Shown here piece by piece: positions 8,997 to 16,144 of a stretch of 38,436 bases of DNA. A model generated the notes under the pieces. The model was not told where the DNA came from, ran no database searches, and saw nothing but the letters and a program-made list of their open reading frames with translations. Within the stretch, counting starts at the first letter, position 1. Every line of letters starts with the position of its first letter. The stretch is from the NCBI GenBank assembly GCA_030005635.1, contig JARUHP010000032.1, positions 1 through 38,436 of the forward strand, given 5' to 3'. The translations under genes and the position numbers were made by a program. This DNA is from Deltaproteobacteria bacterium IMCC39146. Lineage in GTDB: Bacteria > Desulfobacterota > Desulfuromonadia > Desulfuromonadales > BM103.

Positions 8997-9030
8997 AGGG
9001 CTGCACTATAATTTGCAGCCCTCTTTTTTT
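8997..9030 (+). terminator. Rho-independent terminator of the tmk-to-TatD operon
   Basis: AGGGCTGCA (8997-9005) pairs with TGCAGCCCT (9014-9022) and is followed by a seven-T tract at 9024-9030. This is a textbook terminator, 60 bp after the TatD-rSAM stop. Confidence 0.9.
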
Positions 9031-9168
9031 ATCACCACTTATTCTTCATAGATGTGAGGCAGACCGCAGGCCTCTATTTGGTAGCGGCAAACAAGACTAA
9101 AGCGTTCCAAGCCATGCTCGATTCAGGCTTGTCAGTAAAATAAACGTGCTTACCTAATGGTGACCAAC

Positions 9169-9933
9169 CTACTCCTCACGATGAATCGCCATCGGCCCCC
9201 AAGACTGACTCACAGGCATCACTTCAAGCGTATTGATATTCACATGAGCCGGCCGATTAACCACCCAAGACACCGTCTCGGCAATATCAACCGCAGTCAA
9301 AGGATCTGCTCCTTCATAGAATTGATCCGCCTTCTCATCATCCCCTTTAAAACGAACATTAGAGAATTCGGTTTCCGCCATTCCGGGCTGAATGCACGTT
9401 ACTCTAACTTTCTTGCCGGCCAAGTCAGCCCTCAGGTTACGTGAAAACTGTGTAACAAAGGCTTTGGTGCCCCCGTAAGCATTACCGCCAGGATAAGGCC
9501 ATGAGCCTGCGGTAGAGCTGATATTAACGATGTGCCCCCGGTTACGTTCCACCATTCCGGGGAGAATGGCTCGTGTGCAGTACATCAGACCTTTGATATT
9601 GGTATCAACCATGACTTCCCAGTCATCAATATTCACCTGATGAGCGGGTTCAAGGCCCAACGCCAGACCAGCGTTGTTAACCAGCACATCAATCTCCCGA
9701 AAACCTTCGGGGAGAGACTCGACCAGCGCCTCGACAGCGGCTCGATCACGCACATCCAGTTGAACAATATGAACCCCGGCAGCAGTCGTTTTCAACTCAT
9801 CACGTAAAGCCGCAAGCCTTTCAGCCCGACGTGCAGTCAGAATAAGGCGAGCACCTTCAGACGCAAAAATTCTGGCACAGGCTTCGCCGAAGCCTGCAGA
9901 GGCGCCAGTAATCAAAACTGTTTTTTCAGACAT
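9169..9933 (-). CDS. ydfG: YdfG-like NADP-dependent short-chain dehydrogenase
   Basis: The 254 residues have the Rossmann motif TGASAGFG at 9-16, NNAG at 86-89, catalytic S140, and the Y153-xxx-K157 pair in YGGTK. The C-terminal stretch NINTLEVMPVSQSWGP closely resembles the end of E. coli YdfG, a 3-hydroxy acid/serine dehydrogenase, so a similar small hydroxy-acid substrate is likely. A good ribosome-binding site (AAAGGTG) precedes the ATG. The gene starts 14 bp after the stop of the selenoprotein gene and is the last of a three-gene unit. Confidence 0.88.
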   Translation of the reverse strand: MSEKTVLITGASAGFGEACARIFASEGARLILTARRAERLAALRDELKTTAAGVHIVQLDVRDRAAVEALVESLPEGFREIDVLVNNAGLALGLEPAHQVNIDDWEVMVDTNIKGLMYCTRAILPGMVERNRGHIVNISSTAGSWPYPGGNAYGGTKAFVTQFSRNLRADLAGKKVRVTCIQPGMAETEFSNVRFKGDDEKADQFYEGADPLTAVDIAETVSWVVNRPAHVNINTLEVMPVSQSWGPMAIHREE

Positions 9934-9947
9934 GGTTCACCTTTCAA

Positions 9948-10169
9948 TTATGAATTGGCCAGCTGTTTCACCAACCGTTGTTCATCGGGAAACTCGCCGG
10001 TCTCTTTTTTCGAATAAACAAGCACACCATCAACCACGACCTCAAAGACGCCACCCGTCGACGGGATCAATTCAACTTCATTGTCGCAATGTTTCTTCAG
10101 TAATGCCGCCAAACTGACAGCACGCACTTCATAACCTCACATCGTGCAATATTCAATACTCGCTTTCAT
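9948..10169 (-). CDS. SelW/Rdx-like selenoprotein, in-frame UGA at codon 11
   Basis: Reading the TGA at 10139-10137 as selenocysteine gives a 73-residue protein. It begins MKASIEYCTM-U-GYEVRA and ends in TAA. C8-T9-M10-U11 is the CxxU redox motif of the Rdx/SelW family, and the second half (STGGVFEVVVDGVLVYSKK, then TGEFP) fits the conserved Rdx pattern. Size is typical of SelW. An excellent ribosome-binding site (AAAGGAG) precedes the ATG, and a SECIS-like hairpin follows the UGA at the usual bacterial distance. The protein is presumably a cytosolic thioredoxin-fold thiol/selenol oxidoreductase; its partner is unknown. Start is 2 bp after the hypothetical gene's stop; ydfG follows. Standard gene calling would miss it. 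Confidence 0.9.
10099..10128 (-). promoter_or_regulatory. Candidate bacterial SECIS hairpin
   Basis: Starting 9 nt after the UGA (minus strand), the RNA can form a lower stem AGUG/UUACU-type pairing with one bulged C. Above it is a 7-bp upper stem UGCUGUC/GGCGGCA (two G-U pairs) capped by AGUUU at 10115-10111. The loop G is 23 nt downstream of the UGA, inside the 16-37 nt range reported for bacterial SECIS elements, whose apical loop normally carries a G-U. Folding was done by eye. Confidence 0.65.
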
Positions 10170-10171
10170 AC

Positions 10172-10453
10172 TCACTCCTTTGCCCTCGGAGCACAATCGG
10201 ACAACTTCTTTTCAATACGTACGATCGTGCCCTCAAGGATGTAATTGTTGACGCCCATACCGATATAACCAGTCTGGCCATAGGTGTCGTAGAGAGCCAG
10301 TTGCTCTATCAACTCTACTATCTCAATCTGAAAGACTGGACTAGCTGTCAACTGTTCAGCAATAGCATAAACTCGCGCGGCCAGAAAATCAGGAAGATCG
10401 TCTTCCTGCTGGGCAGTCAAGGTTGCTGCATTTAATTGATTGATTAGATCCAT
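10172..10453 (-). CDS. Hypothetical protein upstream of the selenoprotein gene
   Basis: A 93-residue acidic, soluble protein, mostly helical in appearance. It has a short glycine-containing segment (TYGQTGYIGMGVNNY, about 57-71) and a single cysteine near the C-terminus. I do not recognise the family. An AAAGAG ribosome-binding site precedes the ATG. Its TGA lies 2 bp before the selenoprotein ATG and its last codons contain that gene's ribosome-binding site, so the two are very likely co-translated. Confidence 0.7.
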   Translation of the reverse strand: MDLINQLNAATLTAQQEDDLPDFLAARVYAIAEQLTASPVFQIEIVELIEQLALYDTYGQTGYIGMGVNNYILEGTIVRIEKKLSDCAPRAKE

Positions 10454-10480
10454 GGCACTCTTTCACCTGTTATTCAGTGT

Positions 10481-10489
10481 AGTTATAGC
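10481..10489 (-). promoter_or_regulatory. Candidate extended -10 promoter of the selenoprotein operon
   Basis: On the minus strand the sequence TGC-TATAAC (10489-10481) is an extended -10 element 28 bp before the hypothetical gene's ATG. A TTGACC further upstream is too far away (22 bp) for a standard -35. Confidence 0.35.
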
Positions 10490-10633
10490 ATGCAGAAAGA
10501 AAGGCGAAAGGTCAAAGTGAAAAGAAAGCTGGAGAAAGCTGCGCAGACGTCCGAGGAGAACAAGCGCGCAAAAGCCAACTCAGCTATAATAGCTAATGAG
10601 GACATCCTTCCTGAACACAATGAGGACCATGCC

Positions 10634-11029
10634 ATGAAGATCAACTATCCTCTGACACTGTTTTACGACGGTGCCTGCGGCGTTTGCAGCACAGAGATCC
10701 GCTACTATCGTTCCATAGCGGACCAACGAGTCATATTCGTAAATATTGCGAGCGCTAATTTCGACGCCGAGGTTTTCGGCAAAACAACGGATGAATTTCA
10801 GGAGAAACTGCATGCACGCGATGCAGATGGTCATTATTATTCCGGGGTTGAAGCTTTCAGGCGACTCTGGGAGGCTCTCCCTTCATCCTTCTACCCACTG
10901 CTGTCTTCATTCGTAGGCTTGCCTGGTATCCATCTTTCTGCTCGCGCTGGGTACGCCGTGTTTGCAAGGTATAGGCACCTGTTACCATCAAGCCGCGCAA
11001 CCAGCTGTCAGTTATTCAACAAGCAATAA
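10634..11029 (+). CDS. DCC-family thiol-disulfide oxidoreductase-like protein (DUF393)
   Basis: The 131-residue protein opens with LTLFYDGACGVCSTEI, the DxxCxxC motif that defines the DCC/DUF393 family, predicted to be thioredoxin-like. ATG at 10634 is preferred over an upstream in-frame ATG at 10490. It has GAGGA 7 bp upstream and puts the motif near the N-terminus; the extra 48 residues are a lysine-rich stretch of non-coding appearance. A TATAAT at 10585-10590 fits a promoter for this start. It diverges from the selenoprotein operon, so two redox genes share one intergenic region. Confidence 0.85.
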   Translation: MKINYPLTLFYDGACGVCSTEIRYYRSIADQRVIFVNIASANFDAEVFGKTTDEFQEKLHARDADGHYYSGVEAFRRLWEALPSSFYPLLSSFVGLPGIHLSARAGYAVFARYRHLLPSSRATSCQLFNKQ

Positions 11030-11045
11030 CTTTCTATTTCAGGAT

Positions 11046-12410
11046 TTAGCACTCAGAACCCAGAGGCCCAACCTTCATCGTTTCTTTCATGATTCCTGCA
11101 CAGCAAAGTGCGGTCAGGCCACAGCAGAGTAATACGATAAATGCAGATTGATAGCCGGCAGCGGAGTACACATTCTTAGAGACTTCGTGGCCCTGCAGAA
11201 TCCAACCAAGAACAGGTTGAAAAACTGCACCACCGGCAAACGGGAAAAGATTGATCAAGCCGATCGATGTGCCGGCAATCTGTACAGGGAAAAGCTCTTT
11301 TGTCGCAGAGAAACCAATAACAACTGAGGCGCTGCTAAACATGCCCATCAGAAAACAGATCAACGACAAAGCATAGAGCGAGAGATCTGCCGTTGAAAAC
11401 ACCAACAGACCGGTGAGACCACTGGTGACGACGCTTGAGATGATCAAAACCGGTTTACGGCCCTTAAAAACTCTATTTGAGAGCCACGTCTGCATTGGCC
11501 CACCAACGATCAGACCAACGGCCAACATCGAAAGGATCTGCCCTGTCCCGACACGATCAAGGTTGTAAACATGGTTGAGATAAGGCCCGCCCCAAAGCCC
11601 TGCAAACGAGAAGAAAACAGCTGACTGAAAAAAGAACCACCCTGCCAACACCCAGAAGTTTCCATTAGACAAGACCTGTTTAAGACCATTCGCAAGCCCA
11701 ATATAAACCTTGGCCCCAGCCTTTTCCTTGCCAGGAATCGACCAGCCCATATCGGCAGGACGATCGCGGACAACCACCCAAACCAAGGATGCCAGAATAA
11801 AAGTTAAACCGGCGACAGCAACAAAAGCCATGCGCCAACCAAACCATCCAGTCACAAGGGCCAGGGGCGTCGCTGACACAAGAGAACCAAGCCCGCCCAT
11901 AGCCAGCAGAATGCCGGTCATTCTTGCGAATTCATGAGGCCGAAACCATTCTGTCAGAATCTTCATCGTTGGCACAAAGAGCATGGAAACACCTAAGCCA
12001 ACAAGAACCCGGCCGAAAATAGCGACCATGACATTTGGGGCTAAGCCGATGATCAGAGCGCCCAGAAATGCAATCAGGGTAAACAGAGTAACCGTGCGTC
12101 TTGCGCCCCAGGAATCAGCAAGTAAACCCGCGGGTATCTGCATAAGGGCGTAAGGGTAAAAATAGGCGGAACCCAACAAGCCAAGTAAAGCGCCTCCCGT
12201 TTGCAGATCATTCATCATATCGACAGCAACGACTGCCGGGCAAAGGCGATGGAAATAAACCAGGACATAACCACAGGCGAGCACAGCAAAAATCAGCCAG
12301 CGATACGACAAGGCATTCGTTAGAGATGACTGCAGGAAATCCGCCGGGCGAAGGCCAACGGAAGCCCAACCTCTTGTCGTTTGTTGACAGCTTTCGACTT
12401 TATGACTCAT
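11046..12410 (-). CDS. Major facilitator superfamily transporter
   Basis: About 12 hydrophobic segments in 454 residues. The loop between TM2 and TM3 has the MFS signature form (GLLADSWGARRTV), with inner-membrane topology expected. The start at 12410 (MSHKVESCQQ) has GGAG about 9 bp upstream. An open frame extends to 12509, but its extra N-terminus is not family-like. The substrate cannot be told from sequence. It diverges from a LysR regulator, which probably controls it. Confidence 0.85.
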   Translation of the reverse strand: MSHKVESCQQTTRGWASVGLRPADFLQSSLTNALSYRWLIFAVLACGYVLVYFHRLCPAVVAVDMMNDLQTGGALLGLLGSAYFYPYALMQIPAGLLADSWGARRTVTLFTLIAFLGALIIGLAPNVMVAIFGRVLVGLGVSMLFVPTMKILTEWFRPHEFARMTGILLAMGGLGSLVSATPLALVTGWFGWRMAFVAVAGLTFILASLVWVVVRDRPADMGWSIPGKEKAGAKVYIGLANGLKQVLSNGNFWVLAGWFFFQSAVFFSFAGLWGGPYLNHVYNLDRVGTGQILSMLAVGLIVGGPMQTWLSNRVFKGRKPVLIISSVVTSGLTGLLVFSTADLSLYALSLICFLMGMFSSASVVIGFSATKELFPVQIAGTSIGLINLFPFAGGAVFQPVLGWILQGHEVSKNVYSAAGYQSAFIVLLCCGLTALCCAGIMKETMKVGPLGSEC

Positions 12411-12568
12411 AAACGGCGGCTCCGCGAAAAACATGCTGACCAGAATGCCGTCAGCAATATAAATAATATCGAACTTTTGAAGAAAACAGTAACGCAACCA
12501 ACAAAGCACTACGTGTTCGTTATTACTTGATAATATACTGAAAATCCAATAGAACTTTCAGAGGTTAG

Positions 12569-12587
12569 CGTTCGATATAATCGAACG
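12569..12587. promoter_or_regulatory. LysR-type palindromic operator with embedded TATAAT
   Basis: CGTTCGAT-ATA-ATCGAACG is a perfect 8+3+8 palindrome just upstream of the lysR ribosome-binding site (AAGGAG, 12588-12593). Its core is the T-N11-A arrangement typical of LysR boxes, and it contains TATAAT (12576-12581). It lies between the regulator and the divergent MFS gene and probably mediates autoregulation and control of the transporter. The pairing with this regulator is inferred from position. Confidence 0.7.
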
Positions 12588-12598
12588 AAGGAGCTTTT

Positions 12599-13522
12599 AT
12601 GGAACTTTATCAACTAAAATCCTTCTTGACGATCGCCCACGAAAAGAACCTGACCCGTGCTGCCGAGACTCTTCACTTGAGCCAATCCGCACTCTCCAGC
12701 CAGGTCAAACTGCTTGAAGAGGAACTCGGAGTTCCCCTCTTCTCGAGAACCTCAAGAGGAATGGCCATCACAGATCAGGGTCGCATCCTGATGACTCATG
12801 CCCAGGACGTTCTCGAAGCGGCAGGCCAGTTACAGCAACGTGCAGAAGCGATGTCTCGCGGCATCACGGCAACCGTCTCAATCGGTCTTAACACTGACCC
12901 TGGCTTTCTCAGAATCAGTGCCACGAATCAGCGTCTGAATCTGCTTCACAACGACACAAACATCATCTTTCATCTCTGCCAGTCAGCAGACACGCCACAG
13001 AAGCTTCGCCACGGTCAAATCGATCTCGGTTTTTTCTACGGAGAGATTCAGGACACAGACATTGACTCGGTCATAATCAAGCAGGTGCGAACATGCGTCG
13101 TCATACCGAACAAGTTTAACCCGCAAGGTAAAGATCTGGATTGGCCGGAGGTTGCAGAACTGCCCTGGATATGGGTTGACAACAATTTTCCCTTTTTCAA
13201 GCTCCTGCAGAACAATATCCAGGATTATCGCAACCTACCCAACCAATCGGTCACCGCTGTCGGCGAGCAGATCGTACGTGAGTTGGTTGCTGCTGGACAG
13301 GGTGTAGCCATCATGCGTGATGATGAAGCTCACACCCTTGCTGAGAATGGACAGGTTTTGATCTGGAGTAGAGGTTGGGGAGAGATCCCCCTTTGTCTTG
13401 GATGGATGGCTGCCCGCGGTGAAGAAAAGAGCATCAAAGACGCACGCGAAGTCATTGAATACGTCTGGGGAAAGCCAACGACTGCAACCGATGGCAGCTT
13501 GACGGATAAATGTTGGGCCTGA
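12599..13522 (+). CDS. LysR-family transcriptional regulator
   Basis: 307 residues, the normal length. The N-terminal winged helix-turn-helix reads LTRAAETLHLSQSALSSQVK (about 19-38) followed by LEEELGVPLFSRTSRGMAITDQG. The rest is the periplasmic-binding-type effector domain. A strong ribosome-binding site precedes the ATG. It is transcribed divergently from the MFS gene at 11046-12410 and is likely its regulator; the inducer is not predictable. Confidence 0.92.
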   Translation: MELYQLKSFLTIAHEKNLTRAAETLHLSQSALSSQVKLLEEELGVPLFSRTSRGMAITDQGRILMTHAQDVLEAAGQLQQRAEAMSRGITATVSIGLNTDPGFLRISATNQRLNLLHNDTNIIFHLCQSADTPQKLRHGQIDLGFFYGEIQDTDIDSVIIKQVRTCVVIPNKFNPQGKDLDWPEVAELPWIWVDNNFPFFKLLQNNIQDYRNLPNQSVTAVGEQIVRELVAAGQGVAIMRDDEAHTLAENGQVLIWSRGWGEIPLCLGWMAARGEEKSIKDAREVIEYVWGKPTTATDGSLTDKCWA

Positions 13523-13531
13523 GCGCGGCCG

Positions 13532-13560
13532 TTCCCAGACCTGATATTTTATGGTAAAAT
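13532..13560 (+). promoter_or_regulatory. Candidate promoter for the receiver-thioesterase pair
   Basis: TTCCCA (13532-13537) and TAAAAT (13555-13560) are 17 bp apart, 40 bp before the receiver gene. The -10 matches five of six consensus bases, the -35 four of six. Confidence 0.4.
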
Positions 13561-13600
13561 TGTCCTTCGCATTCACCAATTCAGCTTACGAGGCGCAATA

Positions 13601-14014
13601 ATGAAATTAAAGATTCTGGTTTTTGATGATGATGAGAGCATCCGCAGCATGCTAAAAACGGCTCTGGAGAGTAAGGGCCATGAAGTAACAACTCTCGCAG
13701 ACCCGACTGAGTTTAAATACTTCGACCGGTTGAGCTGCCCCTGCCCTATAGGCGAGCCCTGTGCTGACGTCCTGATTGCGGATATCGTAATGCCAAACAT
13801 TGAAGGGATTGATTTCTGCAAAAAGCTCAAGGCTTCCGGTTGCTGGCCTCTTGCCAAGGGCAACGTTGCCATTATCAGCGGCTACCTGACAATTCACTAC
13901 ATGAATGAGTTGAATGAGTTGGGAATTCATTACATGCGCAAGCCATTTGAGATGAAAGAGATGTTCGAATGGATAGAACAATGCCAGGCCCGGATCGAAG
14001 AGTCTCACGAGTAA
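13601..14014 (+). CDS. Stand-alone response regulator receiver
   Basis: 137 residues forming one REC domain with no output domain. It has an acidic pocket D9-D11, phosphoacceptor D61 in LIADIVMP, S93 and K114 in MRKPF. Between beta2 and beta3 it has an unusual cysteine-rich loop (C46, C48, C54 in CPCPIGEPC), which could sense metal or redox state; that is inference. GAGGC precedes the ATG. No histidine kinase lies nearby. A thioesterase gene follows after 23 bp. Confidence 0.88.
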   Translation: MKLKILVFDDDESIRSMLKTALESKGHEVTTLADPTEFKYFDRLSCPCPIGEPCADVLIADIVMPNIEGIDFCKKLKASGCWPLAKGNVAIISGYLTIHYMNELNELGIHYMRKPFEMKEMFEWIEQCQARIEESHE

Positions 14015-14037
14015 CCCCACCGCATCGAAAGTGACTT

Positions 14038-14421
14038 ATGAACAACTACGCAATTGTCCGCCAGGAACATCTCAACCACTACGGATTTCTTTTTGGCGGG
14101 GCACTCTTACAGTGGGTTGACGAATACGCTTGGCTGGTCGCCTCCCTCGATTTTCCTGGTTGTCCTCTCGTCACGGTCGGCATGGACCAGATCAGCTTCC
14201 GCAGGCCTGTAGCCAACGGCTCGATCCTGCGTTTCAACATCAAGCCGATCAAACGCGGCAAGACATCTGTCCAGTACACCGTCGATGTCTTCGCCGACTC
14301 GCCCGGATCAAGCACAGAGACCGATGTCTTCTCAACCACCATCACTTTCGCGCAAGTAGACGGCGACGGCAACAAGAGCCCTCTTCCGAAGAAAGATAAG
14401 TTGAGGTCTGAGGAGGAGTGA
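14038..14421 (+). CDS. Acyl-CoA thioesterase, hotdog fold (YciA/BFIT-like)
   Basis: 127 residues with the hotdog-thioesterase pattern N13-H14-x-G16-xxx-G20-G21 followed by D28 in WVDEYAW, and the central strand segment TVGMDQISFRRPV. These are typical of the acyl-CoA hydrolases that cleave medium- or long-chain acyl-CoA. The predicted ribosome-binding site is weak. It follows the receiver gene closely and may be co-transcribed with it, though a functional link is not evident. Confidence 0.85.
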   Translation: MNNYAIVRQEHLNHYGFLFGGALLQWVDEYAWLVASLDFPGCPLVTVGMDQISFRRPVANGSILRFNIKPIKRGKTSVQYTVDVFADSPGSSTETDVFSTTITFAQVDGDGNKSPLPKKDKLRSEEE

Positions 14422-14628
14422 CTGGGGTTCAGGGTGCAGGGGAATAGCCGCCTTAACATCTCTTTAAAGCCTTCTTACCACAATCGACAGCTATGTTATT
14501 GCCCAAGCCAATGGCATGAGGGCGAAGTAGACGGGTCAGGCAGATGGTACTCTGGCGTCGCAGGCTATCTTGACAAGAGAGCTAAGGAAGAAGTCTAACA
14601 GACTGTCGGACCTACAATGAACTGGCTG
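14422..14628. other. Intergenic segment with a short 7-bp repeat
   Basis: Begins with heptamers GGGTTCA GGGTGCA GGGG (about 14426-14443), the same type as at 37017-37030. A short plus-strand frame of about 50 codons ending near 14598 has no recognisable product. No terminator could be seen between the convergent thioesterase and DUF808 genes. Confidence 0.5.
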
Positions 14629-15585
14629 CTAAAGGGTCGCTTTTAGCTTAGCGAGGAAGCTTTTTCCCATCGATGCCATACTCACCAAAAGACCTCCGGC
14701 GAGAACACCGACGATTGCGTTTATGAGGGTCGGCATCAGTGCAGATGTGATACCTCCAACCAGAGGGATGCTCTGAACTGGCCCCACCAAATGGTTCGTT
14801 AGCTCATGTGTGCCGGGAAGTCCATGCATGAGGATGCCGCCGCCTACCAAGAACATCGCTGCCGTACCTACAACCGAGAGAGTCTTCATCAACAGTGGCG
14901 CCAGAATTAACAGGCCAGCGCCGGCCTTTCGGCACATCCTTCCCCATACATCAACCTCAGGAACCTTGATAAGATACAAGCCAGCATCATCAATCTTGAC
15001 GATGCCTGCAACAAGTGAATAGACACCGACGGTTATGAGCAGGGCCATCCCTGAGACCACGGTGATCTGAACTGCCATGGAAGAGTCTTGGACAGTTCCG
15101 AGGACTATAACAATAATCTCAGTTGAGAGAATGAAATCTGTTCTGATAGCACCTTTGATTTTTTTGCGTTCAAGCCCAACCACGTCCACCTTTGGATCGG
15201 CCAAGACCTTAATTCTCTCAGCCCTCCTCTTGCCCTTCTCCTCCTTGCCGTGCAAAAAACTATGAACAATCTTCTCAAAGCCTTCGAAGCACAAAAAAGC
15301 TCCCCCGAGCATCAGCAACGGGGTAATAACCCAGGGGATGAATGCGCTCAACAAAAGGGCTGCGGGAACGAGAATCAGCTTGTTCTTAAAGGACCCTTTT
15401 GCAACGGCCCAAACAACAGGAAGCTCGCGCTCGGCACGAACTCCGCTCACCTGCTCCGCGTTCAGCGCCAGGTCGTCACCAAGCACTCCTGCGGTCTTTT
15501 TGGCCGCAACCTTGGACATCAGGGCAATGTCATCAAGAAGGCTCGCAATATCATCTATCAGGGTGAGTAAACTGGTTCCTGCCAA
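14629..15585 (-). CDS. DUF808 (YedI-like) integral membrane protein
   Basis: 318 residues. The N-terminus (LLTLIDDIASLLDDIALMSK, then VAAKKTAGVLGDDLALNAEQVSG) is characteristic of the DUF808/YedI family. Several hydrophobic segments follow, including a glycine-rich pair at the C-terminus (GGILMHGLPG..., VGVLAGGLLVS). Function is unknown in the family. The start is a TTG with GAGGAG upstream; the family's usual MAG start fits this codon. It stands alone. Confidence 0.88.
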   Translation of the reverse strand: MAGTSLLTLIDDIASLLDDIALMSKVAAKKTAGVLGDDLALNAEQVSGVRAERELPVVWAVAKGSFKNKLILVPAALLLSAFIPWVITPLLMLGGAFLCFEGFEKIVHSFLHGKEEKGKRRAERIKVLADPKVDVVGLERKKIKGAIRTDFILSTEIIVIVLGTVQDSSMAVQITVVSGMALLITVGVYSLVAGIVKIDDAGLYLIKVPEVDVWGRMCRKAGAGLLILAPLLMKTLSVVGTAAMFLVGGGILMHGLPGTHELTNHLVGPVQSIPLVGGITSALMPTLINAIVGVLAGGLLVSMASMGKSFLAKLKATL

Positions 15586-16144
15586 AGGTTATTCTCCTCT
15601 ATAGGTATGCTGGTATAAAACTTATGACAAAAAAACATTCAACGCAGAGACGCGAAGACGCAGAGAAAAAGTTTATAAAAAAACAGGTCTACAAACCAAA
15701 CAAAGGGAATATAGTCTTTACACCAAAGCAGTAAGACTGAAATCAAAAGACCAACGCGACGCTAAGAAAAGCCAAGAAAGACGCCGAAAACAGACAAGTC
15801 TTATTCCCCGAAGTTTGGTTCGTGAATAGTGTCAACATCTTCTCCACCCGTTCGATTCTCCCACTCGAGTCACAGAGACAGCATCGAGAAGCTTTGTTTG
15901 TCTCCGTGACCTCTGTGACTCTGTGGCAAAAGATGATTGGGTAGTCTAACTCGCACAAAAATATCACGAACAATCTACAACAACATGAATTTATTTGGTA
16001 AATAGAGTTAATGGCTCAATGGCAATGCAAACAGCCACCACGTTAACCGCCGTTACAAAAGTTTTACCTTCTAACTATTGGGATCAAGGCATAATAAAAA
16101 CCAGAGGATCAGCATTGAACCCGCAAAGGTGGTGGAGACAAATA
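15586..16144. repeat. Long repeat-rich intergenic region
   Basis: Holds three repeat tracts. 15637-15669 is the octamer tract perfectly matching 41-73 in inverted orientation. 15698-15784 is about 85% identical, inverted, to 34499-34588. 15868-15925 is a degenerate inverted pair around GTCACAGAG / CTCTGTGAC motifs. A minus-strand frame at 15743-15973 runs through these repeats and is judged spurious. No other gene was seen. Confidence 0.8.
15698..15784 (-). repeat. Copy A of an ~87-bp dispersed repeat
   Basis: On the minus strand it begins GCGTCTTTCTTGGCTTTTCT and ends ATTCCCTTTGTTT. It aligns with 34499-34588 over its length with scattered substitutions and a few short indels, one of them within an octamer unit. 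Confidence 0.85.

Noticed and set aside
14436-14598. Short plus-strand frame downstream of the thioesterase gene
   Set aside because: Begins at a GTG inside a heptamer repeat and the product (ending LDKRAKEEV) is not recognised.
15743-15973. 76-residue minus-strand frame
   Set aside because: Runs through dispersed repeats (CACAGAG-type) and has no family resemblance.
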